Assembly: GCA_030372985.1 (NCBI GenBank)
Contig: JAUCQB010000186.1
Coordinates: 1-42,545 of the forward strand
DNA: 42,545 bases
From: Phycisphaerae bacterium
GTDB taxonomy: Bacteria; Planctomycetota; Phycisphaerae; UBA1845; PWPN01
Direction: 5' to 3'
Program-made: the position numbers and the translations under genes
Notes under the pieces: generated by a model
The model's database searches: none
What the model saw: the letters and a program-made list of their open reading frames with translations, nothing else
Told to the model about the DNA's origin: nothing
Shown here: piece by piece, positions 16,442-25,316 of the stretch
Position numbering within the stretch: the first letter of the stretch is position 1
How the letters are laid out: each line of letters opens with the position of its first letter

Positions 16442-17383
16442 CCCATGCCTCGGGGCCTGCCTGGCGGCAGCGCGGAGTCCTCCTCGCACGGCTTCAGGAT
16501 GAACGCACAGCGACCATAGCCCGCACACACCTGATCCTGCCTGAGCGGCAACCGTCGGCGTCGGCCTGTGTCAAGCCAGGCCGATGAACGGGCACTCCGA
16601 TTGCTTTATCTCGAGGCGATCCCGCCGCAGTGCCCAGCAGCCTCGCGACCCGCTCCTTATGACAAAGCTCGATGACGGCCGCGATTTTCGACCCGTCATC
16701 TTCGTCTTGTCCTCCTGCGCGCATCTCTGCCGATACACCAGCGTCCGTCATCGGCGACGTTTCGTCGTGCTTTCGTTGCGCGGGTGTGCCCAGCCGGCGG
16801 CGCCGCGCGCCACACGCGTGTCAAACCGGATGGCACGAATACTTCATAATGGATTGGTTGCCCCAGAGATAACTGGTCAGTGTTTTCGCGCTGTCTAGGA
16901 TACCGTTTGTTGAGCGGGCGCGTTTGCGCGACGGCCATTCTTGCCTGTGTCGACGTGGAAAGCGGATGAGCGGTCGAGCCGTACCACGGGAACAGATGAC
17001 CCACAGTGGTCGCAAAACGCGGAGAAACAAGGCTGGAGCTGCACGGAAGTCAGTCCCCAGCGAAGCATCGGTTCCTCCCTACCCGCGTCGGCAGGCCTGT
17101 CCGAAAGGACAGGTCCATGCATGGGCTGGGCTCAGGCAGCTACCGAATCGCAGACTCGTGTGCCTCACACGTATGAGACAGGATAGAAGACAACCTCAGT
17201 GGCCCGTGCGAGAGTCATTTACCGCGGGGCGCTCGCTGATTCGGGGCCCTCCTGAACAGGAATCCCAATGGCCGAACAGTGATTTACCCTCCGACCCCGC
17301 ACCGTCCGCGTGGACGTGCTGAACATGCCCGGTATGCAATGTTTGCTTCGTAGTGTTTCTTCTACCTCACAGGAGAATCTCCA
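16442..17383. other. Gene-free 942-base stretch with one strong small hairpin
   Basis: Both strands have only short, compositionally odd frames without ribosome sites or recognisable motifs, so I call no gene. At 17096-17113 there is a perfect 7-bp stem closed by a GAAA tetraloop (CCTGTCC GAAA GGACAGG). It is not followed by T residues, so it is more likely part of a structured leader RNA or an incidental hairpin than a terminator. It lies about 270 bases before the gene at 17384. I could not fit the region to a riboswitch class I know. Confidence 0.4.
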
Positions 17384-19093
17384 ATGACGTTTCTCAAATA
17401 CATCAAGTTCCTCGGAATCCTGCTGTTCTTGGGAAGTGCGGCAACGGCGATGGCCCAGTCCGTGTCCCAGACCGATTCGGTAAGACTCGGCTTCAGCGCC
17501 ACCGGCGCTTTCACCGAACACCTTTCCGACAGTTGCTGCTTGGACACCCTTTCCTACGACATCGACATCAATGCCAATGTCCACATCCTGACCGATCTGG
17601 GCGCGGACATCCAATTCACTTATGATCGCTCCAGCCTGGTACCCGGCGGGAGCGTGGCCTTCCAGCTTCAGTACACGCCCACGTCCGACGGTCCGGTGGA
17701 TTTCGATGTCTCGGTGGCCGGACCGGTCACGGTCGACTTCACCGGCTGCCTGAACTGCCCGGCCACCGTGGACCTCACCCTGTTGGCCGGTTCCGCGAAC
17801 TTCGTCGCTCCTTTGAGCGGTGATTCGCCGGTCAATATCCCGCTGGACAGCAGCACGGTGACGCTCTCGGCCCCGGTCCTCGGTGATCTCATGTCTGCGC
17901 GGTTTGGCGGCAGCCTGACCCTGACCCCTGCCGGGCCCGGCGGCTTTCCTGGGCTGGGCGGCGCCGCGGCCGGCGTCGCGGTCACCGGCGCAACGCTGAC
18001 GTCGCCCCCGTCGATCCTGCCGGTCGTCGAGTGGCAAACAGCCGGCCAGAGCCTCAACGGCTCGCTGACCTTGCCCGCGGCACCCGTCGGCAATGTCCAG
18101 GTTACGCTCCAGCCGGTGCTCCACTGGCTCCAGACCTCGGGCAACCTTGACCTGATCATCGACTTCCTGGGGGTACTCGATGTCTTCTCCGAGCCGGACC
18201 CGGTGAGCGTGTTCTCCGGAAGCCTGGGCGAAATCTTCCAGGATATCGGCCTGGATGCCACGATCGGCAGTGCGATTCCGGACCCGGCCGGTCCGCTCGT
18301 TGCTGATCGCGTGGCCAACGGTTTTCTGCCGGTTCCGTTGCTCTCACCTCAGATACCGGCGATCTCGCTGGCAGTCGTTCCAAACCTGGGGTCCATCGTC
18401 TTTTCGATCGACCCGGATGCGGACAACGACGGCTTGCTCGATGGCCAGGAAATTGCTCTGGGCACCGATCCGGATGATGCGGACACCGACAACGACGGCC
18501 TCAACGACGGTGATGAGGTCAACGTGCACGGAACCGATCCGCTGGACGCAGACACGGACAATGACGGTCTGCTGGACGGGACTGAGGTGAACGGCACCAA
18601 CCCGACCGATCCGCTGGATGCCGACAGCGATGATGACGATCTGCTTGATGGCGTCGAGGATGCCAATCACAACGGGGCGCTCGACCCCGGCGAGACGGAC
18701 CCGAACAATCCGGACACCGATGCTGACGGCCTCAGCGACGGCATCGAGGTGGATCTGGGCACCGATCCGCTCAACCCGGACAGTGACGGCGACGGGATCC
18801 CTGACGGACAGGATGCGGAGTTCCTCCAGAACGCCATCAACGACCTGCCCGCCAGCGCGATCAAGGATGCCGACAACGGCCTGCGAACGGCCATGCTGGC
18901 CATCCTGGACAACGTGGAGAAGCTGGTAGCCGACGGAAAGGTCACGCAGGCAATTCAGTTGCTGCAGAACCTGCGACTCAGAGTCGACGGCTGCGGGGCT
19001 GCGGCCGATGGTAACGACTGGATCGTCGATTGCACCGCGCAGATCGAGATTCGCGGTTACGTCGATCTGCTCATCGATAACCTGACGCCGTGA
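17384..19093 (+). CDS. Exported thrombospondin-type-3-repeat protein with FIMAH-like C-terminus
   Basis: A 569-residue exported protein with AGGAG upstream of the ATG. A signal peptide covers about residues 1-25 (ending AMAQS). Residues about 26-340 are beta-rich with paired cysteines and no domain I recognise. Residues about 344-476 hold a series of calcium-binding type-3 repeats of the form DADNDGLLDGxE and DTDNDGLNDGDE, spaced by GTDP or NPD. These normally form rigid calcium-loaded rods at the cell surface. The last 90 or so residues are helical with a pattern like the FIMAH domain of planctomycete and myxobacterial surface proteins; that match is tentative. There is no PEP-CTERM or transmembrane tail. 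It is followed by a very strong terminator at 19115-19162. Likely a secreted structural or adhesive protein. Confidence 0.82.
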   Translation: MTFLKYIKFLGILLFLGSAATAMAQSVSQTDSVRLGFSATGAFTEHLSDSCCLDTLSYDIDINANVHILTDLGADIQFTYDRSSLVPGGSVAFQLQYTPTSDGPVDFDVSVAGPVTVDFTGCLNCPATVDLTLLAGSANFVAPLSGDSPVNIPLDSSTVTLSAPVLGDLMSARFGGSLTLTPAGPGGFPGLGGAAAGVAVTGATLTSPPSILPVVEWQTAGQSLNGSLTLPAAPVGNVQVTLQPVLHWLQTSGNLDLIIDFLGVLDVFSEPDPVSVFSGSLGEIFQDIGLDATIGSAIPDPAGPLVADRVANGFLPVPLLSPQIPAISLAVVPNLGSIVFSIDPDADNDGLLDGQEIALGTDPDDADTDNDGLNDGDEVNVHGTDPLDADTDNDGLLDGTEVNGTNPTDPLDADSDDDDLLDGVEDANHNGALDPGETDPNNPDTDADGLSDGIEVDLGTDPLNPDSDGDGIPDGQDAEFLQNAINDLPASAIKDADNGLRTAMLAILDNVEKLVADGKVTQAIQLLQNLRLRVDGCGAAADGNDWIVDCTAQIEIRGYVDLLIDNLTP

Positions 19094-19114
19094 TGCCACG
19101 GCCCATGAAGCAAC

Positions 19115-19162
19115 GCGACGCGGCAGGCAGGCGGGTCACCGCCCGCCTGTTTGCCGCGTCGC
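19115..19162 (+). terminator. Strong hairpin terminator after the type-3-repeat protein
   Basis: A 21-bp stem (arms 19115-19135 and 19142-19162, two G-T wobbles, 6-base loop TCACCG) starts 22 bases after the stop at 19093 and is followed by ACCTTTCG. It is the strongest hairpin in the window and should separate this gene from the next one. Confidence 0.75.
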
Positions 19163-19419
19163 ACCTTTCGACGTGCGAGACGAAAGGCCTGCCGGGCCGG
19201 GCTCCGTTCTGGTCAAAAATGCTTCCAGGTTAAAGCGACGTCCAATAGGGGGCGGATCATTCAGGCTGCAACGCGCAAGTCAAGCAGCGTCGCGGCGCCC
19301 CTCGTCAGATTGCCGGAGCGGGAAAACGAGCGATTCGAAGAATGTCGGTACGGGCATCGACACCGTCGCGTGGACGGTGCTGTTGCCCGACCCAGTCCAT
19401 GCAGAGAAGGAGCAGGATC
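19163..19419. other. Leader region of the MopE-motif protein
   Basis: No gene is visible. The region ends with the ribosome site AAGGAG (19407-19412), 7 bases before ATG 19420. I see no convincing promoter. Confidence 0.35.
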
Positions 19420-20928
19420 ATGAATCGAAGAATAGACCGGTTTCGAGTCCTGGTGCTGGGAGCCGCGGCGGCGATGGCGTTGTCCTCGGGCGCACTCGCC
19501 CAGGAAGACGCGTCCTCGGGGGCTCCCCAGACAACCGGGTCCGCGGCGATCGACCCGGAAGGGTTCCGGGCCGCACTGCTGAAGTTCGTCGAGATCACCG
19601 AGGCTCGAACGAGGCCGGCCGGCAACCTCTACGCTGAGATAGCCGCTCTTGATGCGGAGGCGTTGCAGGTGCTGTATGACGCCTGGCCTGACCCGAGCGG
19701 GTTCGCGGAGGTCGTCGATCGGATGGCGGCGCGGTCCGGGGCGAGCGTCTACGGGGGCCCCCTCGCGGATCCCGGTGCGGCCGGCCCGGACGGCGGGTTC
19801 CAGCCCCAATCGATCATCGGAGTTCCTCCGCCCTGCGAGCCGTTCGAGCCGGACTACCCATCGAGCGGCCTGCTGGATTTCCTGACCAGTCTGGGACTCG
19901 CCGACGTCCAGCCGAACGAACGCTGCAGCGACGATGATGTGGAGATTTTCGCGACGGCGAAGATTGCCGCCGAAGTCGCTGCGATCGCCGCACAGGCGGC
20001 CTGCGACCACATCACGGTCATCCTGGGCGAGGGCACGAACGCCCCATTCTGCGTCGCGGCCGGCATCGCCAATGGCGTCAAGGCCGCCGCCCAGGTGGTT
20101 CTGGACGCCTGCCAGGAACTCACCAACCAGGTCGATTCGGCGGAGATCGAGGGAGCGTACGAGAACACGAAGATCATCATCGACGCGCTGTGCTGCGTGC
20201 CCCCCGCCCAGTCGCGCAAGGGCCACGGCTGCGACGGGCAGGACAGCGACTGCGATGAATCGATCGACGAATGCGACGAGGATACCTTCGGCCCGGACGT
20301 CTTCGTGGATCCGGCGATTCGCGGCCAGTGCTTCCAGGATGCCACTGACGCGATCTCCGCACTTCAGCAGGCCGTGGAGACGAGCGACGACTGCGGCAAG
20401 GTGACCATCGAGGCCAACCTCAGCGGGGCGACCTGCGACGTCGAAGGATCGGTCAAGGTCGCGGACGACTGCGGAAACGAGACCTCGTTGGGCGGCGTCG
20501 GGATCCGCATCGACGGCGAGGCCCCGCAGGTGAGCTGCTCGGTCACCACCAGCGTGCTCTCGCCGCCGAATCTGGCCTACACGGATGTCGGCTTCAGCTA
20601 CACGGCGGTCGACAACTGCAGCGGTGATCTGAAGGTCGAGATCAAAGTGACCAGCGACGAGCAGACGACGCTGCCGCCGGGCGTTGGCAAGGCCTCGCCA
20701 TTCCCCGACGCCTCCGTACTGCGGACGATCGACGGTACGATCGTGGGCGTGCAGCTCCGCAACGAGCGGGGCGGCGGCGGCGACGGACGGGTGTATACCA
20801 TCCATGTCTACGCGACCGACCAGTGCGGAAACGTGGGCTACTCCTCGTGCAGCGTGTCCGTGCCGCCGGCCGACAGCGTCCCGGCCGTGGACAGCGGGCA
20901 GTACTTCGATGCCACGGGCATCAATTAG
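19420..20928 (+). CDS. Exported cysteine-rich protein with MopE-like metal-binding motif
   Basis: A 502-residue exported protein. The start at 19420 is set by AAGGAG and a signal peptide (about residues 1-28, ending ALAQ); the frame is open upstream to 19342. Near residues 269-288 is CDGQDSDCDESIDECDED, the acidic cysteine motif called MopE-like, repeated in many delta-proteobacterial and planctomycete surface proteins and thought to bind metal. Residues about 300-490 resemble HYR/Ig-like sandwiches with recurring DDCG and DQCGN motifs. There is no sorting tail. It may partner the preceding type-3-repeat protein, but the terminator between them argues for separate transcripts. Function unknown. 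Confidence 0.78.
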   Translation: MNRRIDRFRVLVLGAAAAMALSSGALAQEDASSGAPQTTGSAAIDPEGFRAALLKFVEITEARTRPAGNLYAEIAALDAEALQVLYDAWPDPSGFAEVVDRMAARSGASVYGGPLADPGAAGPDGGFQPQSIIGVPPPCEPFEPDYPSSGLLDFLTSLGLADVQPNERCSDDDVEIFATAKIAAEVAAIAAQAACDHITVILGEGTNAPFCVAAGIANGVKAAAQVVLDACQELTNQVDSAEIEGAYENTKIIIDALCCVPPAQSRKGHGCDGQDSDCDESIDECDEDTFGPDVFVDPAIRGQCFQDATDAISALQQAVETSDDCGKVTIEANLSGATCDVEGSVKVADDCGNETSLGGVGIRIDGEAPQVSCSVTTSVLSPPNLAYTDVGFSYTAVDNCSGDLKVEIKVTSDEQTTLPPGVGKASPFPDASVLRTIDGTIVGVQLRNERGGGGDGRVYTIHVYATDQCGNVGYSSCSVSVPPADSVPAVDSGQYFDATGIN

Positions 20929-21266
20929 CCCGCAGGCGAACTTGGTTCACGCGACCGTGGTGGCGAAGAAGATCGGGGCCGGTCTCAGTACACTGCTTCG
21001 ATCGTGCCGAGTTGGTCGGCAGTCTTCTGTCGGCCGAACTTGACGGTCGCAACTGCTTTGGACGAACCGCTCCTCTCGATGCGAGCAATCGAGGGGAGCG
21101 GTTCCGCGCGCCGATTCTTCGCCCTGCTTATGCTTTCGCCTGCTTGACGCCGGTCCGGATGCTCCTACATCAGATCCATACTCTTATTGGACAGCGTCGC
21201 TTGAAGGAGCATCGAGGCGGAGTCGAATATCGCTTGCGTATGGTTCGGCGTGGCGGTCAGGCCAGT
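20929..21266. other. Convergent intergenic region
   Basis: These 338 bases lie between two convergent genes and hold no gene I can support. The main element is the hairpin at 21064-21104. Confidence 0.5.
21064..21104. terminator. Bidirectional hairpin terminator
   Basis: A 17-bp stem with one G-T wobble (arms 21064-21080 and 21088-21104, 7-base loop) lies between the convergent genes ending at 20928 and 21267. Its near-perfect symmetry would let it work on both strands. It lacks a clear T run. Confidence 0.6.
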
Positions 21267-22067
21267 TCAACTGGTCAGTGCTCCACCGGTCAGGCCGATG
21301 GTCTGGGCGTTGAGGAAGCCGGCCAACGGCGAACAAAGGAATGCGGCAAGATTGGCCACGTCAGCGGCGGTGCAGCTTCGTCGCATCGGGTTGGCCGCGA
21401 TGCGTTTCTTTTTGAGGGCCTCGAGGTCGGGCACGCCCTCCTTGCGACAACTGATGTTCACCAGCGTGGGATCGTGCCAGCTCTGGGCCGGTTCGTCGCC
21501 CTCGGGATAAACGTCGGTGGGACAGATGATGTTGGCGGTAATGCCCGACGGGCCATATTCGAGGCCGACTGCCTGGGCCAACCCGCGGAGAAAGAACTTG
21601 CTGGCCGAGTACAGGGCGAGGCCGGCGGAGGCCTTCATCCCGCTGGCCGATCCGATCAGCACCAGACGGCCGTAACCCGCCTTCTTCATCGGCTCGACGA
21701 CCGCCTGGGCCACGTACAGCGTACCCCGCATGTTCGTGTCGAAGGTCACATCCAGGTCGCGTTCGGTGATGTCGGGCAAGTAGTTGGCCAGCGTCAGCCC
21801 GACGGCCTGCACTGCGATCTTCAGGCCGCCGCACTCCCGGACCACCTGGTCCACCGCCGCCTGCACCTGCTCGGGGTCGCAGATGTTGCAGCCCAGCCCG
21901 ACCACCCCGCGGCCGATCGCGGATGCCGTCCTGGCCGCTGCATCCTTGTCGCGGTCAGCAATGTGTACCAGCGCCCCCTCCTCCGCCAGCGTACGGGCGA
22001 TCCTCGCTCCGATGCCCCCCGCCCCACCAAAAACCAGCGACGGCATGTTGTGCAAGAGCAAATCCAT
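21267..22067 (-). CDS. SDR-family oxidoreductase
   Basis: A 266-residue NAD(P)-dependent short-chain dehydrogenase/reductase. The cofactor loop is GGAGGIG near residues 14-20, a variant of TGxxxGxG. The catalytic serine is in IGSASG and the Y-x3-K pair is YSASK. The usual NNAG motif is replaced by QAVG, so substrate or stability may differ from the classical members. The C-terminal ending (FLCSPLAGFLNAQTIGLTGGA) is typical of the family. Substrate unknown; sugar or alcohol oxidation would fit the neighbourhood, as inference. AGGA lies 7-8 bases before the ATG. The next gene upstream is divergent. Confidence 0.85.
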   Translation of the reverse strand: MDLLLHNMPSLVFGGAGGIGARIARTLAEEGALVHIADRDKDAAARTASAIGRGVVGLGCNICDPEQVQAAVDQVVRECGGLKIAVQAVGLTLANYLPDITERDLDVTFDTNMRGTLYVAQAVVEPMKKAGYGRLVLIGSASGMKASAGLALYSASKFFLRGLAQAVGLEYGPSGITANIICPTDVYPEGDEPAQSWHDPTLVNISCRKEGVPDLEALKKKRIAANPMRRSCTAADVANLAAFLCSPLAGFLNAQTIGLTGGALTS

Positions 22068-22142
22068 GGGCGTATCCTATCTGAACAGACTCAAGATAGC
22101 GGCATGGATCATCCGCGCCAAATGAGCCACAGGCGGCGAGGG

Positions 22143-22211
22143 GTTTGCCAACCGGCAAACGAGGGCCGACGAGGGCGTCGGCCCCACTGTCGTGCCGACG
22201 CCCTCGTCGGC
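22143..22211. repeat. Paired hairpins, REP-like palindromic element
   Basis: Two perfect stems lie back to back in the divergent gap. The first is GTTTGCC / GGCAAAC with a 4-base loop (22143-22160). The second has 18-bp arms, GCCGACGAGGGCGTCGGC and its reverse complement, with an 11-base loop (22165-22182 and 22194-22211). Tandem GC-rich palindromes between genes are typical of REP-type or small non-autonomous elements. No second copy occurs in this window, so dispersed copies are not shown. Confidence 0.5.
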
Positions 22212-22294
22212 ACCTTGGACGCGCGCCGACAATCGTCAACCCAGGTCCACGAATGACCTGAGCCACCCGGCTCGATTCGATCGGTGCGCTCCGG

Positions 22295-22300
22295 TATAGT
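22295..22300 (+). promoter_or_regulatory. Candidate -10 box before the glycosidase-like gene at 22333
   Basis: TATAGT at 22295-22300 is a good -10 match; 17 bases upstream the -35 is poor (TCGATT). The implied leader is about 27 bases and includes the strong ribosome site GGAGGTG just before ATG 22333. Confidence 0.35.
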
Positions 22301-22332
22301 CTGCACGTTGATCGCAACCACGGAGGTGCAAC

Positions 22333-24354
22333 ATGCCCCGTCAACACCACTTCACTCTCTTCACCGCCTTGTTAACCATCTGTTTTGCGGCCGTCGGGCC
22401 GGGCCGGGCCGCCGAGCGATTCTCCGGCAAGTACTTCTCAGGCAGCGGGGACGTAGAATATCTCCAACTGCTCGACATCGCCCGGCGGATGTTTGCCCCC
22501 GACCCCGAATTCCAGAACATGCCCATGCTCTACACGCCCGCGTGGAATGGCCTCGTCGAAGGGCCCACGTGGGGGGCATGGTGGATCCAGAACAGCTACG
22601 GGACGACGTACTGCGCGCTGCCGTTTTACGTCGAGCCGATGACGACCTTTCTGCAGAACTCGCAGGATCTGTGGTTCGACCAGATGGGTGACGGCACGAC
22701 CACCCGGCCGTTCCAGATGGGCAACGGGCCCAAGTATGAGTGGATACCGCCGGACGGGTGCCTGTGCGACGCGGCCAGTCCCGGCTGGTTCGTCGCCAAA
22801 CAGGGCGACGGGCGGGTGGGCATCCATGACTGGGGCATGGAGTTCACCGCCGCGGGAGTGCTGATGCAGGCCGAGCTGCTCCTGATCAGCCGCGACCCGG
22901 AGGCGATCGCCAAGTATCTGCCCAAGCTGGAGCGGAGCGCGAACTTCATCGAGTCACGCCGCGACCGAAAGAACAATCTGTTCCTGGCCGGAGCGGCCGG
23001 CAATCTGCTGGCCCCCAGCTACGCCGGCTGGAAGAAGCCCGACGGCACATACGACAAGGCATACCTCGCGGGTCTGTCGATCACCTACATCGCGGCCCTG
23101 GATCGGCTGATCGAACTGGAGAAACTGGCGGCGTTTTCTGACAAGGCGAAGCTGTACGCCGAGCGGCGCGACCTGGCTCGCAAAGGCCTGCCCGAGGTGA
23201 CCACCGACGAGGGGTACTTCATCAAGAGCCTCGACCCCGACGGCACGCGTCACGGCGTCTTCGGGGCGGCCAGACACGGCTACTTCGAGACCTCGCCCAA
23301 CCACGACGCCATCGCTTTCCGCGTCGTGGACAAACCTCAAGCCGAGAGAATCTATGCAAAGATAGCGTCCATTCCTGGCCTGCGGCCGCACGGTTTCGTC
23401 ATCCCGAATTACCCGTCGCTCGACGACATGTACGAGCAGCCGAAAGGCCTGTGGGAGTTCGGCCGGTGGGTCAACGGCGGCCATTGGTCGACTTGCGAGG
23501 CCCGCATGCTCATGGCCTACTACCGCCTGGGCAAACACGAGGATGCCCGCAAATCCATGAAGCAGCTCATGAAGTTCGCCCGGACCTTCCGTATGGACAA
23601 TCCGCTGGTCGACTTCGGCGACAACGTCTATCAGCCGGGCGAGCCGATCAACCTGTGCTACGATACATTCGGCCCCTCGGCAGCCCTGATCCGCGGGCTG
23701 TTCGAGTATCTGTACACGGCGGAGGGACTGAGGCTGATACCGCATATTCCGCCAGGCATCACCGCCCTGGAGCAGAAGTTCCCGATTCGCTTCGGCAAAT
23801 CGCGGCTGTTCATCTCGACTGCCGGAAGCGGGCCGGTGAAAGCCGTCCAGATCGACGGCCGAGCCTATGATAACTTCGACGCCGAATCGGTCATGCTGCC
23901 GTACGGGGCGGTTCAGGAGACGTCGTTCATTCACATCGAGCTTGGAGACGCCGGCTCGCCGGCAGGCCCCGGGGGTGCGGAGATCGGCAGCCCCTGGCCT
24001 GCTATCTCCGTCGATGACCCCGAACTCGGCAAGCTCGCCGACAGGCTGGCCAGGCTGAGGGCTTTTCACGACCGCCTGGCCCGGGAGCAGATCCCCGCCG
24101 ACTACGAGGCCGCTCACGCACGGCTGGCGGCAGACTGCATCGCAACCATCCAGCAGCGCCGCAAGCTCAAGGCAGCCGCCAAGATCACTCCCCTGCCAGA
24201 GAAATCTCAAGCGGCGGCGGACAAATCTTACCTCGACACCGCGACCCGCCTGCTGGACGGGTTGGAGAAGACGCTTGCCTCCTACGAGGAATCGCAGGAG
24301 CCCAGAGAACAGCAAGTCGGCCGGCTGTGGCAGGAGGTGAAGGCATCCCGGTAA
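22333..24354 (+). CDS. Exported alpha/alpha-barrel glycosidase-like protein
   Basis: A 673-residue exported protein with an excellent ribosome site (GGAGGTG). A signal peptide covers about residues 1-26. Most of the protein has the tryptophan-, tyrosine- and histidine-rich pattern of an (alpha/alpha)6 toroid: EGPTWGAWWIQNSYGTTYCA, HDWGMEFTAAGVLMQAELLL, WEFGRWVNGGHWSTCEARML. A C-terminal beta sandwich and a helical tail of about 100 charged residues follow. The repeated acid and aromatic residues suggest a polysaccharide-acting enzyme, but I cannot name a GH family. It is divergent from the SDR gene. Compare the unrelated-looking six-hairpin protein at 13682; the window carries two such large glycan-directed proteins. 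Confidence 0.72.
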   Translation: MPRQHHFTLFTALLTICFAAVGPGRAAERFSGKYFSGSGDVEYLQLLDIARRMFAPDPEFQNMPMLYTPAWNGLVEGPTWGAWWIQNSYGTTYCALPFYVEPMTTFLQNSQDLWFDQMGDGTTTRPFQMGNGPKYEWIPPDGCLCDAASPGWFVAKQGDGRVGIHDWGMEFTAAGVLMQAELLLISRDPEAIAKYLPKLERSANFIESRRDRKNNLFLAGAAGNLLAPSYAGWKKPDGTYDKAYLAGLSITYIAALDRLIELEKLAAFSDKAKLYAERRDLARKGLPEVTTDEGYFIKSLDPDGTRHGVFGAARHGYFETSPNHDAIAFRVVDKPQAERIYAKIASIPGLRPHGFVIPNYPSLDDMYEQPKGLWEFGRWVNGGHWSTCEARMLMAYYRLGKHEDARKSMKQLMKFARTFRMDNPLVDFGDNVYQPGEPINLCYDTFGPSAALIRGLFEYLYTAEGLRLIPHIPPGITALEQKFPIRFGKSRLFISTAGSGPVKAVQIDGRAYDNFDAESVMLPYGAVQETSFIHIELGDAGSPAGPGGAEIGSPWPAISVDDPELGKLADRLARLRAFHDRLAREQIPADYEAAHARLAADCIATIQQRRKLKAAAKITPLPEKSQAAADKSYLDTATRLLDGLEKTLASYEESQEPREQQVGRLWQEVKASR

Positions 24355-24535
24355 GCAGAGTCGTGGTCGCCTTGCGGAAGACACCGCGTCAACCCGGTAT
24401 TGTCTGGCGAACCGGACCGCGGGTACACTGTGGCGCAAGTGCGAAATAACAGATATGGGCCCAGGGGCAGAGAGAAAGGTTGCTGGATCGCCTGTCGCGG
24501 TGAGACAATCTCGACGGACAAAGGAGATGTGCCAC

Positions 24536-24802
24536 ATGCCGACCATATCCATGTTCTATGGCATCATCATTCGGCTTTACTTTACGCCCGGTGAGCACGA
24601 TCCCCCGCACTTTCATGCGTTCTACAACGAATTCAAGGCGTCAGTTGACATACGGACGGGAGAGATTATTGAGGGTTCCCTTCCTCCCCGGCAGCGCAGA
24701 CTTGTCCAGGCCTGGGTAGAATTGCGTCAAGAGGAACTGATGGCTAACTGGAATCTGGTGATGAATGGGGATGAGCCGTTCAGGATTCAGCCGCTACAGT
24801 AA
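24536..24802 (+). CDS. DUF4160 family protein
   Basis: An 88-residue protein. ATG 24536 is chosen for its AAGGAG 9 bases upstream and because the family begins MPTIS. The core FTPGEHDPPHFHAFYNEFKA, with its HxPPHFH motif, identifies DUF4160. Members nearly always sit beside a DUF2442 protein, as here, and the pair has been treated as a putative toxin-antitoxin or regulatory module without firm biochemical proof. The gap to the partner gene is 12 bases, so they are one operon. No membrane segment or signal is present. Confidence 0.85.
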   Translation: MPTISMFYGIIIRLYFTPGEHDPPHFHAFYNEFKASVDIRTGEIIEGSLPPRQRRLVQAWVELRQEELMANWNLVMNGDEPFRIQPLQ

Positions 24803-24814
24803 GAGGGTCTTCGA

Positions 24815-25060
24815 ATGTATCAAGCGATCGTGCGCGTCCATCCGAACGACGACTTCTCTCTATCCGTTGTCTTTGAGGACGGTGCAGAGGGTATTCTTGA
24901 CATGAAGCCCTATCTGGACTTCGGCGTGTTCAAGAAGATCAAGGACCTCGATCAGTTCCGACGAGTGCGAATCGCCTTCGATACGGTCGAATGGGAATGC
25001 GGGGCTGATCTTGATCCCGAATTCGTCCGCGCGAAATGCGGAATCGTGGAGAAGACCTAG
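24815..25060 (+). CDS. DUF2442 family protein
   Basis: An 81-residue cytoplasmic protein of the DUF2442 family (LDMKPYLDFGVFKKIKD, VRIAFDTVEWECGADLDPEF). It follows the DUF4160 gene after 12 bases with GAGGG before the ATG. In such pairs this partner is often annotated as the antitoxin-like member; that role is inferred from family context. The two genes are complete and intact. Confidence 0.85.
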   Translation: MYQAIVRVHPNDDFSLSVVFEDGAEGILDMKPYLDFGVFKKIKDLDQFRRVRIAFDTVEWECGADLDPEFVRAKCGIVEKT

Positions 25061-25316
25061 CCGAGCAGCCGACAACACGGTGTAGAGTCATCGGCCTCAA
25101 TCCAGGGAGAATCTCCGGGCACCCCTTGCCTGGCACAGATTCCGTGAGGCCGGGCGGTCCGCCGCCACAGGACGCCAACGCCCCTATCCACCCCACCGAG
25201 AACCGCCCCAGGTTTCTGCTTGCCCGAAGGGCGGTAGTCGCCTAAGCTTGAGCGACCGTCTCGGAACCGAGAGGCGCGATTGGTGACCGTCGAGACGGCA
25301 AGAAAGGCAGGACAAC

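Noticed and set aside
17040..17170. A possible c-di-GMP riboswitch around the GAAA hairpin
   Set aside because: The conserved GACGCAAAGCC-type core is missing and the distance to the gene is large.
19261..20805. A 514-codon minus-strand open frame
   Set aside because: It is antisense to the MopE-motif protein, has no signal or ribosome site and no recognisable domain.
22954..24552. A 532-codon minus-strand open frame
   Set aside because: It is antisense to the exported alpha/alpha-barrel protein and shows arginine-rich, low-information sequence.
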